Assembly: GCF_001411555.2 (NCBI RefSeq)
Contig: NC_049912.1
Location: forward strand, 1,567,001-1,631,000
Source: Juglans regia
Lineage: Eukaryota; Streptophyta; Magnoliopsida; Fagales; Juglandaceae
Length of the DNA: 64,000 nt
Reading direction: 5' to 3'
Shown here: piece by piece, positions 34,261-45,900 of the stretch
Layout of the letters: every line of letters begins with the position of its first letter
Numbering within the stretch: the first letter of the stretch is position 1
Translations under genes and position numbers: made by a program
The notes under the pieces: generated by a model
Databases searched by the model: none
Told to the model about the DNA's origin: nothing
Seen by the model: the letters and a program-made list of their open reading frames with translations, nothing else

Positions 34261-35304
34261 GCTACCCTCCTCCACGAGTGCCTTCCGACGCCTCTACCTT
34301 CGGCTTCCTCTTCATTCATAGATTGTTTCTGGTAACCTCCAACAGCCCACCACTAAGCTTCGATGCGTGATTTCTTGTATTAGGGGCTTCGATGCGTGGA
34401 TTGTTGTTTTAATTTTTTTTTTTTCTCAAATCTGACTTGCTATTAAGGGGTTCGGTTTGTTCCTTTTTTTTTAAGTCTACAATTAGCTTGAATGTCTGTT
34501 AGTTGTAGTATTGTGTGAGATTAGCTTGAATTAGTGTAAAAATTATTTACACTCATTGGTTAACATCTATTTATTTACACTACCGTGCCTCATTTGTGAC
34601 CCTCTTCAAGGTGCATGAAGCAACCTTTGGGAATCCATTCTGGTGTCCAGAGCATGAATCCCATGACCATAAATTAAATTTACCTTTCCTTTTTCATGTT
34701 AAAAGAAAATCCCATGGAGATCATCCCTTGACAGCTTTAAAATTAACTTTGGAGGCTATCATTTATTCAACGATCTTGGCAACCAAACAAATCTTGATGG
34801 AAATAAATGTGTACTTGTAGACCATGGAAATTTTAGCAGTGCATCTGTGTTGGCACAATTTGTAAATTCAATTTGAAGTTTGGACTTGTTTTCATTGAAA
34901 ATATTGTTTGTACCAGGTACCTACGGTGGAAAATGCATCATGTATTTATGCTTGGCTGGTTCATTCCTATCACACAGACGCAATTTTTTTCTACCATATT
35001 ATATATTCTTGTGACATTATATATAGTGATTTACATGAATGTTCCATCCATTCTTACTTTATCATTTCCTTTGTATCTCATTCCGTCATCAACTCCCAAA
35101 TACATTGTAGGAGGGGTTAAGTTTCATTGCATTGAAATGAGAGTAGTGAAAAATTTCTCTTTATATTCAAAGCTGCAAATATTTGTATCAAATGTGAGTT
35201 TCTAGGCTCTGTTGAGGTTGTGGCATAACAAATGTTTTCTTATTTATTTTGGATAGGTTGGATTTAAACATTTACTTTATTGTTCTCTTTGTATATGAAC
35301 AGCA
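34261..35304. other. Left internal region of the MULE, upstream of the GRF gene
   Basis: Leader or promoter of the GRF gene: a T-rich run at 34411-34424 and several short open frames with no domain. Possible 5' UTR introns cannot be placed with confidence. Confidence 0.4.
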
Positions 35305-35829
35305 ATGTCTGAGTCACGTAGTGGAAATAGCTCAAGTTCAGGAAAGTCAATAGTTGAGTACCCCATTTGTTATTGTGGAATTAAAGCTTGTCAAAGAACT
35401 GCGCATACGGAGGACAATGAGGGTCGGCGATTTTTTGGATGCCAAAACTATATGGTGAAATTTATTCTTCTTGCTCTCATATGTCCATTTTCTTGTTATA
35501 GTCTTGTTTGTCAAAATTTAACTGAGAATTGATTTTTGCAGTCTGGGAAGTCTTGTGGATACTTCTGCTGGTTTGACCCTGAAATGCCATCATATTGCCA
35601 AAAGACTATCAAACGATTACAACACTCTTCTGATAAGTTAAAAGTTGAAGTTGAAAAGATCCAAGCATCAATGGATATCCAAACCTTGAATCATCGACTA
35701 GAAATAGAGGCCGAGAGGCGCAAGAGGCAACTGGAGAAGGCTACATATGTGTTAACAATTTTATTGTCGTGGTTTTTCTTTTTTGGGTTACTTATATCCA
35801 GTTGTGGTTGGTTCAAAAGAAAATGTTAA
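35305..35829 (+). CDS. GRF zinc-finger, coiled-coil, membrane-anchored small protein (At4g04775-like)
   Basis: Two exons, 35305-35454 and 35542-35829, joined in phase across GTGAAA...TTGCAG, give 145 residues. A GRF-type zinc finger spans about residues 20-63: C22-x-C24, GRRFFGC (40-46) and C55-x3-C59 with W60 after it. Then a charged helix/coiled coil (about 66-118, KLKVEVEKIQASMD, EIEAERRKRQLEKA) and a C-terminal hydrophobic segment (about 119-141, VLTILLSWFFFFGLLIS). This architecture is that of plant At4g04775-like proteins, whose function I do not know; GRF fingers in other proteins bind single-stranded nucleic acid. It lies inside the MULE and faces the transposase gene, so a role as accessory transposon protein is possible. 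Intact frame. Confidence 0.85.
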
Positions 35830-36138
35830 TGTTGTAATAGAAGTCAACAACTTGGCAATTGTGTATATTTTCATGTATGGAAGTATGGAAACTCTTTGTA
35901 TTTTGTGGAAATTCTTTGTACTTGTTGAGACTTTGGAAACAAAGCTTGTATTTTAACGTGTTTGTTTTTAGTAAAAGACTATTTTGGCATGTTCATTGCA
36001 TTCATCAAGGATGGGTATGCCCAATCTTTTAATGCTCTATTTTTATGTTCAGGATTCTTTCAACTATATTTTTGTAATATAGTTGAATCATAGGATGTCC
36101 TTAAATGGGATGAATCGCACATCAATAAATGCATATTC

Positions 36139-37055
36139 GATGTACAGAATATACACAAATACATAAACCTTACAAAAAGTGCCCAACAATATAGAAAATC
36201 TGCATGTACACAAACAACACCTTCAACTAGACATCACCATCATAAATACATAAACCTTAGAAAAAGTGCCCAACAATATAGAAAATCTGCATATACACAA
36301 AAAGTAAAAGCACCTTCAACTAGACATCACCATCATAAATACATAAACCTTACAAAAAGTGCCCAACAATATAGAAAATCTGCATATACACAAAAAGCAC
36401 CTTCAACTAGACATCACCATCATAAATACATAAACCTTACAAAAAGTGCCCAACAATATAGAAAATCTGCATATACACAAAAAGCACCTTCAACTAGACA
36501 TCACCATCATAAATACATAAACCTTACAAAAAGTGCCCAACAATATAGAAAATCTGCATATACACAAAAAGCACCTTCAACTAGACATCCATCATAAATA
36601 CATAAACCTTACAAAAAGTGCCCAACAATATAGAAAATTTGCATATACACAAAAAGTAAAAGCACCTTCAACTAGACATCACCATCATAAATACATAAAC
36701 CTTACAAAAAGTGCCCAACAATATAGAAAATCTGCATATACACAAAAAGCACATTCAACTAGACATCACCATCACCATCATAAATACATAAACTTTACAA
36801 AAAGTGCCCAACAATAGAGAAAATCTGCATATACACAAAAAGTACCTTCAACTAGCCATCACCATCATAAATACATAAACCTTACAAAAAGTGCCCAACA
36901 ATATAGAAAATCTGCATATACACAAAAAGCACCTTCAACTAGACATCACCATCACTATCATAAATACATAAACCTTACAAAAAATGGTCATATTATAGAA
37001 ACACCATCACCATCATAAATACATAAACCACTTCACTTACAAAAAATGCCCAACA
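36139..37055. repeat. 87-bp tandem array (about 11 units) between convergent MULE genes
   Basis: Units of 87 bp (93 bp in variants with an AGTAAA insertion) contain ACATAAACCTTACAAAAAGT, GCCCAACAATATAGAAAATC and CACCTTCAACTAGACATCAC; unit starts include 36161, 36248, 36341, 36428 and 36515. It ends just before the transposase stop codon at 37133. One plus-strand open frame through it is repeat-derived. Confidence 0.93.
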
Positions 37056-37132
37056 ATAAGTGTTCAAATTAGCATATACACAAAAAACACCTCCAACTGG
37101 ACAACACCATCACCATTATAAATACAACACAA

Positions 37133-39761
37133 TCATGGTTGCCACCATCTAGGCTGATATAGATCATCTTGATCCGAGAGATTCAATCGCACAGGTTGCG
37201 CTTGTACTGGAGGTGGAGGAGCAGTCGAGGGAGTACAAAAATAATCCGGCGCATGTGTCCAAACTTGACTTTCTTGAGAGTGTAGCCAGGATACCTAAAA
37301 AAATGATCAAATATCATTCTTTGGGTTCTATACATAAACAAAAGAAAATAATAGGAATAAACATGGTTCACACTTGACTTTTTTAGCGTACCTGGGTTTG
37401 CGGAGCCTCATGTTGTGTGCCGCTCACATTTGTATTTGGTCTATCTTCTCTCGATAAGTGACTTCTCATCTATGCATATCAACGAAAATCAAGAATAATA
37501 TCGTAATATGTAATTTAAGACACCCAAATTAACATATAAAAAATCTAAAAAATACACAAGGTGCAAACAAACATATGTTCAAAAATAATATTACAATATT
37601 ATACCTCGGTTGTGGGCAATCTCCTTCTCGTACTCGGTTTCTTCAGAGCCTTCTCAACGGGGTGCGTTCTTCTCTTACTTGGTGGTCTCCCTTTACTCCG
37701 GACAACTAACGGACTAAGAACTTTTCCTGTCGTGCCATCCATGGGAGTAGCTGGACTAGATGTAGAAGTACTTTCTCTTGAATCGTCATCCGGGTACTCT
37801 AGTTTCAACTGTTCTAGTTGACCGATCAATTTGACACAGTTTCTTTCGGTCTTTGCGGCATTTGAACACAGTTGATAGAAGCAAGTTTGGATCCGATCAT
37901 ACCTTTGTCTCTCGGGGTTGCTCGTCGCCTCATAACTACTTTTTATGAGTAGATATTTTCTCTTTATATCCTTCCTCCACCGATCCAAAATATATTTTGG
38001 AGGAACTTCACTTTTGCCTAACTGCGTCAAAATACGAAGAGCATGTCTACATAATATTCCCCTAAACTCAAACAACTTGCAACTGCATGTAATCTCTAGG
38101 GGATCTTCATCATGTACTCTCACCATGTAGTTTGCACGTTTAAGGAGTCCATCACTCACTTCAATCTCATCCGTGACACCGTACATATATTTTGCACCAT
38201 CGCCCCCTAAATACGAGGTACTCAAATATAAAAACCCTCGAAATTCTTCTTGGACTTCCTTAAACTTGGCAATTGTGTATATTTTTTGAAATTGCTTCTC
38301 AATAGGATAGCGGGAGATGCAAGGAATCTCAGTGTTAAATGAATTGAAGTCAGCAATTGCTTCATTCTCTGCCTTCCTCCTAAGGGCTGAATCATACTGA
38401 TCAACAAATTGTTTCAATGTGGTCCTAGAGTGAACGTAGTCATCAAAAAATGCATTCATGCCTTCACTACGTTGTGTAGTTGACATTCCAGCCCAAAATG
38501 TATTTTTAACATATGCCGGCACCCAAAACTGCCTATCAACATAAAGAGATCCCAACCAAGTATTATCACGAAGATCATAATTGTCAAGCAATTCACACCA
38601 TCGTTCTTCAAATTCATTCTCATTTAACGAGTCATACACACATCGATGTAGAGTACTTTTGATCTCGTCATATCGAGAATATGATCCAAACTTCTCAGGA
38701 AGTTTCTTCATGATATGCCACAAGCAAAAACGATGCCTAGACGAAGGAAACACCCTCGCAATTGCAAGTTGCATTGCCTTATCTTGGTCTGTAATGATTG
38801 CGTTTGGTGGTCGGTCATTCATACACTTCAACCATGACTGAAACAACCACTCAAAAGTATGTGCATCTTCATTGGATATCAATCCACACCCGAATAGAAT
38901 TGACTGACTATGATGGTTCACACCCACAAACGGCGCAAAAGGCATTTTATAAGCATTAGTTAAGTATGTTGTATCAAATGTGATTACATCCCCAAATGAT
39001 TGATATGCCGCTCTACTTCGGGCGTCTGCCCAAAACACATTTTTTAATCTCATGTCAGGGCCCACATCGATCGCATAAAAAAAGTCTGGATTTTTTTTCT
39101 GCATATCCTGGAAGTAGTTCATTAGAGCTTCGACACCTCCAACTCCGAGGCGAAGTTGTCGTGCTTTTTCAATATAGTTTTGACATTCCTTCGCCCCAAA
39201 TGGCACATTCTCATACCCCCCCGCTTCAACAACTACACTCTTGAAAGTCTTGGAAGTACGTATTCCGGCCTCATCATTTATTTCAAGCCTCTTAGCCACA
39301 CGAGCATTTACCTTCTTGAAACATCTAAAGTGTCTTGCTTTCCCCGGACTACATACATGTGTGTGATCCAAGATTACACTAGATAAGGTGTATCCGCCAT
39401 CCTCATTCAAAACCGCATTAACTCTTGCTTTACACCATACCCTCTCTGTTTGTCTTGGTCTGAGGACATTGGAAGCCTGACTCTTTATTATGCCTTGCCG
39501 GACACATACCAACGTAAACCATCTAACCTTCCCATCGTCGCTTTGTCTAGAATTTCTTCTACGCACCCCGAACCCTTTATACTTAGCATACTTCATATAG
39601 TAAGACCGGACTTCTTCCTCACTAGAAAATGTCATTCCAGCCTTGGGTTCTTCGACAACCTCACCAACCTTGGGTTCTTCAACACCATCATCATTATCAG
39701 GCACATCATCAACTACTACTTCATCATACTCATTATCTGATAACTCTACAAAGGAAGCCAT
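37133..39761 (-). CDS. FAR1-type MULE transposase (FAR1-RELATED SEQUENCE 5-like)
   Basis: Main exon 39761-37605 (719 codons), then two small exons 37469-37392 (26 codons) and 37294-37133 (53 codons and stop), all phase 0, total 798 residues. An acidic N-terminus is followed by a FAR1 DNA-binding/WRKY-GCM1-like zinc finger (about 45-140; C86, C110, H133, H135 are candidate ligands) and a MULE transposase core with D263 (TFDTTY), D325 (ITDQDKA) and E433 (QRSEGMN), plus CLWH at 346-349. A SWIM zinc finger (C559, C561, C571, H573) follows. All catalytic and zinc positions are kept, so activity is possible. The family also includes domesticated transcription factors such as FAR1/FHY3; the inverted repeats around this copy favour a transposon. 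The two small exons are my inference from splice sites and a clean C-terminus ending YQPRWWQP. Confidence 0.9.
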
Positions 39762-41283
39762 ATCAACTCCGCCTTGAAGAACCTACAACATATATCCGAT
39801 AATTGTATTAGCATATCATTTTATTTTCTTCATATTATTGACAAGCGAAGATTATAAAAATTTTCATTATCACATTTAACAATTAGCATACAATTAGAAG
39901 AGACAAATTTAACTATATCTACTGTTAGTAATTTTTAACTATACAATTTAATAATTAGCATACAATTAATTTACTGTTAGTACAATGGCTGTGGTGAATG
40001 GCTTTATTCATGCCCATCAGCAGAACATACTTGTTAAAAAATAATAATAATAAAAATTATTCCAAGGATGTAAGTCACCCTCCTTACACACTAAGAAATT
40101 GTTGCTGAAAAATGCATATCTTGGCTTGTTAAGATTTTATATTTTACAAGGAAGGCAAACTATGACCCTTGAACTATGACCCTCCACCCAAATCTTAACA
40201 AGCCAAGACAGTTTTGTCAAAAAATGAAAGAAAGTTCCAGGAAGATCTTTGGTGTGCAGTTCAGTAATGAGCTTTCTTGTGCACCAAGCTCTTCTACAAA
40301 AATACGTTTTGCATAAGCTCCAGCGACTCCATGTAGTGCATCATAACTTTCAACATGAAAAAGAGATACAAGTCATACAATTTACCAGAGTCTCATTAGC
40401 TGGAAGTATACAAAAGGATGCACCCAACTAGCAAGATGAAGAAAAAGTGCAAAATCCCTAAAAGTCTCATTAGCTGGAGAACTGGGAATTGTGAGCAATA
40501 ATCCAAGCATACAAATTGTTGAATATTATGACTTCTAATTCTGGCCATTCAACACATTGTTAAGCACATAAGGACCATCCTTCAAACATCTGAAATTTTG
40601 TGACCACCACGAGGATTCCACCAACGTGCAACCAACTCTGCCTCCCTTTCGAGCATAACCCATCAATCCAAAGTGCTACATATCATTGCATATAAGCTCC
40701 TAGCCAGCTCACAATACAAGATTAATATTTTTTCTACACTACTCCAAAAAAAAAATATGCCTCTTTCTCAAATTATTTCCTACCGATTGCTTGCAAATTC
40801 CTATCCAGTTTTTATTTTACAAAGATAAAGAATATGGGAAGCAGGCACCTAGCAAAGATAAATAATATTTTTTTTTTCAAAAATACCTATAGCTTCTACC
40901 TTGGAGCTCGACGTGGAGGTAATGGTGGTGAGGATGAACTGCGCCGAATCGGAGTGGTCAGTGCCGAGAATGGTGTTTCTGTGTAGATGAAAAACTCGGG
41001 GGGTGCTTTCGCGTGGTCAGCACCGAGAAAAATATTCTGTGTAGGTGAAGAGGAGAGGATGAAATGTGACCCTGGGGAGCCGATTTTTCTGTGTAGGTGA
41101 AGAGGAGAAGCTTGTTACAGAAGAAAAGACTGGATGGGCTCCTTACAGAGGTATTTTCATCACGCGCGAAACTCCTTCAGAGGAGAAGCTCGTTTCCTAT
41201 TTCTCTCAGTTTTCTATTTTTCTATTTTCTTTCTTTTTACTTTTTTTTTCTTCACAATGCCACATCAGGTATATATGTGAGCA
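39762..41283. other. Right internal region of the MULE, 5' side of the transposase gene
   Basis: Promoter and leader of the transposase gene. A likely 5' UTR splice acceptor (TTGTAG) lies just upstream of the ATG. Near 40975-41105 the motif TTCTGTGTAGATGAA/TTCTGTGTAGGTGAAG occurs three times within GC-richer DNA. No further gene seen. Confidence 0.45.
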
Positions 41284-41341
41284 GCCACGTCAAGGTGTCA
41301 AAGTGGATCGGTAAAGTGAGAGCGGCAGAGTAGCTTTTTCC
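41284..41341 (-). repeat. Right terminal inverted repeat of the MULE
   Basis: On the minus strand it starts GGAAAAAGCTACTCTGCCGC and ends TTGACGTGGC, mirroring the left end. Confidence 0.7.
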
Positions 41342-42937
41342 TAAAGTAAAATCAGGTCGGTGGAATATTCCAAATAAAAATTCCTTCTGCCGTAAAGGAA
41401 TCTTATCATGTTGCTTGGTGGTCCTGAAATGATTTCTTTTTGTGTTTTTTTTTCTACGGTCAGATCTCCTCCATGGACCGACAAAGGACGTTTTTCAATG
41501 GATGAGATGAAGCACTGTATCCACCCTTCGATCATTGTACTCGTTTCTTTTTTGGGCAATCAGCAATGCTTCAAAGTCAGAAAGTGTCAGACAGTTTCTC
41601 TTTCCTTTACTCCCAAGCCTTCGTCTCTTATCCAAATTGACCGAAACATCCCTAACCAACAATATCCCTAATAAAAAGATTGGCTCGACATATATAAGTT
41701 CATATCACCTCAAATCAATTTATATTTATTATTATTTTTAATTTATCTTTAACTCTACAATGGAAAAAACTTATTTAAAAAAAATGAAAAAAAAATCATA
41801 TTTTTAATACTACGTTTCTTGATTAAGTCTGGGTACTAAGAATAATTAGATAGAATAATTTATCTTTAATCCAACGTGATGTTACTAAATTACATTGAGT
41901 ATTCGGATTTGAGCCATTTGATTAGATAGATTAAGTTAGTTTTGGCTTGTATACAATCTAAGTCGATATAACAACATGAATTCTCAATCTTTAGTTGTAA
42001 CAAGATTATGATTGAACAACAAGTCTTATGATTATTTTGGATCAAATTTTATACATTTATTCAGATTAATTTTAGTTAATTTAAAAATGATTTTAAGAAT
42101 TAAAATAATAATATGTACAAGTTTTAAATATATAACTCTCGTATAAGTCTTTTATTAAAAAATTGAATTCCATCATAAAAATGTAAAAATATTATTTCTT
42201 GTCTATTTTTTTTTTTATGAAGAGCTTAAGTAAAAGTTATATGTATTTTTGGAAATAAATTATATTTGTAATCATAGAATATATAAGTATTGCATAATTC
42301 TCTTTAAAAAAAATAAATAAATATGAAATTTATATAAAAAAATTAATTTTTAATTTTTTTTTAAAATGATTGCGTGATATTAGTTGTATTTGGAACTTAG
42401 ATATCCTTGGTCTTAATTTTAGCCAAACTCGAATATTGGGATATGATGGTCATTTAGGAATTCTGCAGGGTCAGTTTAACTGACAAAAATGGAGAGACGA
42501 GCGACGGAGCAAAGGAACAGCGGTTTCTGAAGTAGCTCTAAACGGCACCGTCTCAACACCAAAACCCACATGAAAACGACGCCATTTATTGCCTGACTCG
42601 GCTTGTACCGAGCAGGTCTCTCCTTGGCAACACCATTTCCCATCATCTGAAAGTCTCCACCCCTCCCCCACTGTTTTCCTCAGATAATTTTATCCGTCGC
42701 TGATCACGAAAATCGAAAATTTACAACGCCTTTTCCCGAACTGGACCGAAACTCACTTGAAGGAGCTTTTCATCTTCTCTACAGCCGAATCACCCCGAGT
42801 TCTGAACGGTGATTCTGCTGGGTTCTCGGCCGATTATTCGAGCCGACCTAAGTGTTCTGTACCGATTACGATTCAACGAACCATAGTCAGCTCTCTAATG
42901 TGATCGGGTTTGGTTAGGTCAAAGCCGGAGACTCAAA
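41342..42937. promoter_or_regulatory. Intergenic DNA and 5' flank of the SnRK2 gene
   Basis: 41800-42400 is AT-rich and holds fragments resembling the short MITE at 33533 (GATTGCGTGATATTAGTTG near 42369). From about 42470 to 42937 the base composition rises to gene-like levels, consistent with promoter and 5' UTR. No ABRE core could be assigned with confidence. Confidence 0.4.
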
Positions 42938-45900
42938 ATGGATCGGGCCGCGATAGCCGTTGGGCTGGGTATGGATATGCCGATCATGCACGACAGCGAC
43001 CGGTACGACTTTGTCCGAGATATCGGGTCGGGTAATTTCGGGGTCGCAAGGCTGATGAGAGACAAGCACACCAAGGAGCTTGTCGCCGTCAAGTACATCG
43101 AGCGGGGAGATAAGGTCGGTTTTTAAATTCATGAATTTGATCTACTTCAGTTTCTATTTGGACTTCTGTTTATGGAAATTAGTTCGTTGGCCCGCTGATT
43201 GTAATTATTTAACTCTTTTGATTACCATAATTGGTATGTTTTCTTCATTTTCTCTTCCAGTTTTTACCATGTACTCTTAAGCTATTTATGGTGGGTTTAG
43301 TAGTTAATATTTGTATTTTGGCTATTCTGGATTTCCTTTTTATTTTTATTTTTGAGTTCTTCTACTTGTAAGGCGGTATCCTCCATTTCATTGACCTGGA
43401 ATCTCTATTCATTGACATGAATCTCTTACAAATTAGTTTTTTCATGTCAATGACGTGGAGGGTTTGCACACGGGTTTCCAAATAGAATTTTTCTTTTTCT
43501 TTTTAAATAACTTTTTATTGTTTATTTTTACAGAATTGATACTTCCTACACATCTCCCAAAAAAAAACTGATGTTGTATAGGGACTAAATTACTTAGTTA
43601 GGCATAAGGATTGAATATTTAGTGGAAATGGTGCTACCTTGGCCCATTTGGTTGCCGAGAGCCGGAGCAAGAATGATTACTATCCTATTAATCGGTTGGT
43701 TTTTCTTTCTATTTTTTTTTTAATAATACCATGCTGTATAGAATCATTATCAGTATGCCCTTGAAGTTAATATCTTTAATTGTTTCTTCAGCTCTCTTCG
43801 CTACCAAATAGATAGCTCTTTAGTTAACTTGAATGTGTTAAAGTTTTTGTCGTGATTTATCTTGCACTTGCTTAAATTTCTCTGATGATGAAATATGATC
43901 AAAATTGGCACCACTCAAAGAAGCCACTAGATGGGTAAGGGGATTGATAGAATGGGGTGGGCCGGCTTCTCTATAGATAGGTCTGTAGTCTAGATCTCCA
44001 CTTTGCAATAAGCAAAGGGTCAAGGGTAGCCAGCCATTGTATTCGGTGAAGGGTGAGAGAGAAAGAGAAGAGACCAGTGGAGGATGTTGGTTTCAAGTTG
44101 AATTGGCTTTCTTCTTGCTACTGACTCTAAGAGTATGTTTTAAGTGTAGGAAGTGGGGAGAACAAGGGATATGGGGTTTACGTCTCCTCTTGTGTGGATA
44201 GATATATTTTATTTTTGGGGGGCGTTGAGAAGAATTGGTTGGAGATCGAGAATCTGAGACCATTGATTAAACTTGAACGATGTCTGATCAACTGCTCATT
44301 CTTTATAAACTCTATTGTCAATCACATAATAGCTTATTCTTTTCTGTCGTTTCAATCTTACGACAAAATAAGTGGGGGCCTCTCTCATTAGCTACAAAAA
44401 CTCTGATCAAAGAATCCCTCTCCTCGATTTTGTTCTGCTCTATCTCCTTCACTTATCCTCTCTGCACCCTTTGGTATTTTTTTTTTCCTTTTTTTTTTTG
44501 TTTTTTTTTTTTTTTTTTTGGGGGGGGGGGGGATATAGCATAAGAAGGTTCAAGTTGAAGTTTGGATGTTTTCTTTAATATGTTTATTCTAATTTATGAG
44601 AAAGATTTTTTTTTTTAAAAAAAAAATGCGATAACTCATAAATAATAGTAAGATAATAAAATTTTATGGACTCCTCTTTCTCATTGCAGTATTCTTTGTT
44701 GCAGATAGATGAAAATGTTAAAAGAGAAATCATTAATCACAGGTCTCTGAGGCATCCAAACATTGTTAGGTTTAAAGAGGTTAGCTTATTCTCACACTTT
44801 TGGGCTTGATTGGCTATGTATGAGTTGGTTTAATCACATTTGTACATGCAAATCGATAGGTGATTTTAACCCCCACCCATCTGGCGATTGTTATGGAATA
44901 TGCATCTGGAGGAGAGCTTTTTGAGCGAATAGGCAGTGCTGTGCGCTTTAGTGAGGATGAGGTGCTTAATACAATATTCTTTAGTTCAATTCCTTTGGAT
45001 AAATGCAATGTTCTTATCATTTCTTTTTTCTGTTTTGTGCTGCAGGCACGGTTTTTCTTTCAACAACTTATATCTGGAGTCAGCTACTGCCATGAAATGG
45101 TATTCTATTTAATTTTTTTATATTTTTTTTTCTGAAGTTTTTCTTTCTATTGCATGGGGGAAGAAATTAAGTTCCATATTGTGAGTTGGGAGAAAGTTTG
45201 CTTACCCATTCAATGTGGTGGGTTGGGGGTGTGTAATGTGAGGGCTTTCAATAAAGCACTGTTGGGGAAATGGTTGTGGAGATACCATAAGGGGAGGGTT
45301 TATGGTGAGAAGTCATAGATGCTAAATATGGGAGTATGATGGGGGGATGGTGTTCTAAGGAAGTTAGAGGGACACATGGTGTGGGCTTGTGGAAAAATAT
45401 TAGAGCGGGATGGGGTAGATTCTCCAAGTACTTCAGAGTTGCAATTGGAAGAGGTGATAGAGTGTACTTTTGGCATGATGCTTGGTGTGGTGAACTGGTC
45501 CTAAAGCAGGTGTTTCCCACGCTTTACCAGATTTCCAGTTACAAAGAGGCTGCCGTGGCTGACTTAGTGGTAATGTCTAATGGTGCTGCCCATTGGGATG
45601 TTAGTTTCTCGAGAGCTGCTCATGATTGGGAGTTGGATATGCTTGCTGATTTTTTTGACTCACTATAGGCAATATCGATGGGCAGTGAGACGGAGGATAA
45701 AATGATCTGGATTTTGAATGGAAACAACAAATTTTTGGTGCACTCTTTCTACAAGGCCCTCTTGGGAGTTTCTAATGATCATAATTTTCCTTGGAAGGCC
45801 ATTTGGCAATGTAAAGTACTGTCTAAGATCGCTTTCTTTGTATGGACTGCATCTCTTGGGTGGATCCTCATGTCGGATAATTTGAGCAAATGTGGTCTTA

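Larger units (their letters stand above)
33808..41341. mobile_element. Two-gene Mutator-like element (MULE)
   Basis: Degenerate inverted ends (33808-33864 and 41284-41341) enclose a complete FAR1-type MULE transposase gene on the minus strand and a GRF zinc-finger gene on the plus strand. The genes converge on an 87-bp tandem array, as mudrA and mudrB do in maize MuDR. No matching 9-11-bp target duplication was found directly outside the ends, so exact limits are uncertain or the site has decayed. Confidence 0.7.

Noticed and set aside
33880..34319. Two overlapping minus-strand frames of about 130 codons
   Set aside because: They read through the GC-rich minisatellite and give repeated GTHSATEPT-type peptides; no domain.
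36533..36817. 94-codon open frame in the 87-bp array
   Set aside because: Periodic peptide generated by the tandem repeat.
36139..37055. Regular spaced repeats that could be mistaken for a CRISPR array
   Set aside because: Units are directly adjacent with no unique spacers, and the genome is a plant; it is a minisatellite.
33799..41350. A 9-bp target duplication for the large MULE
   Set aside because: CATACTCAT on the left and TAAAGTAAA on the right do not match; I do not claim a TSD.
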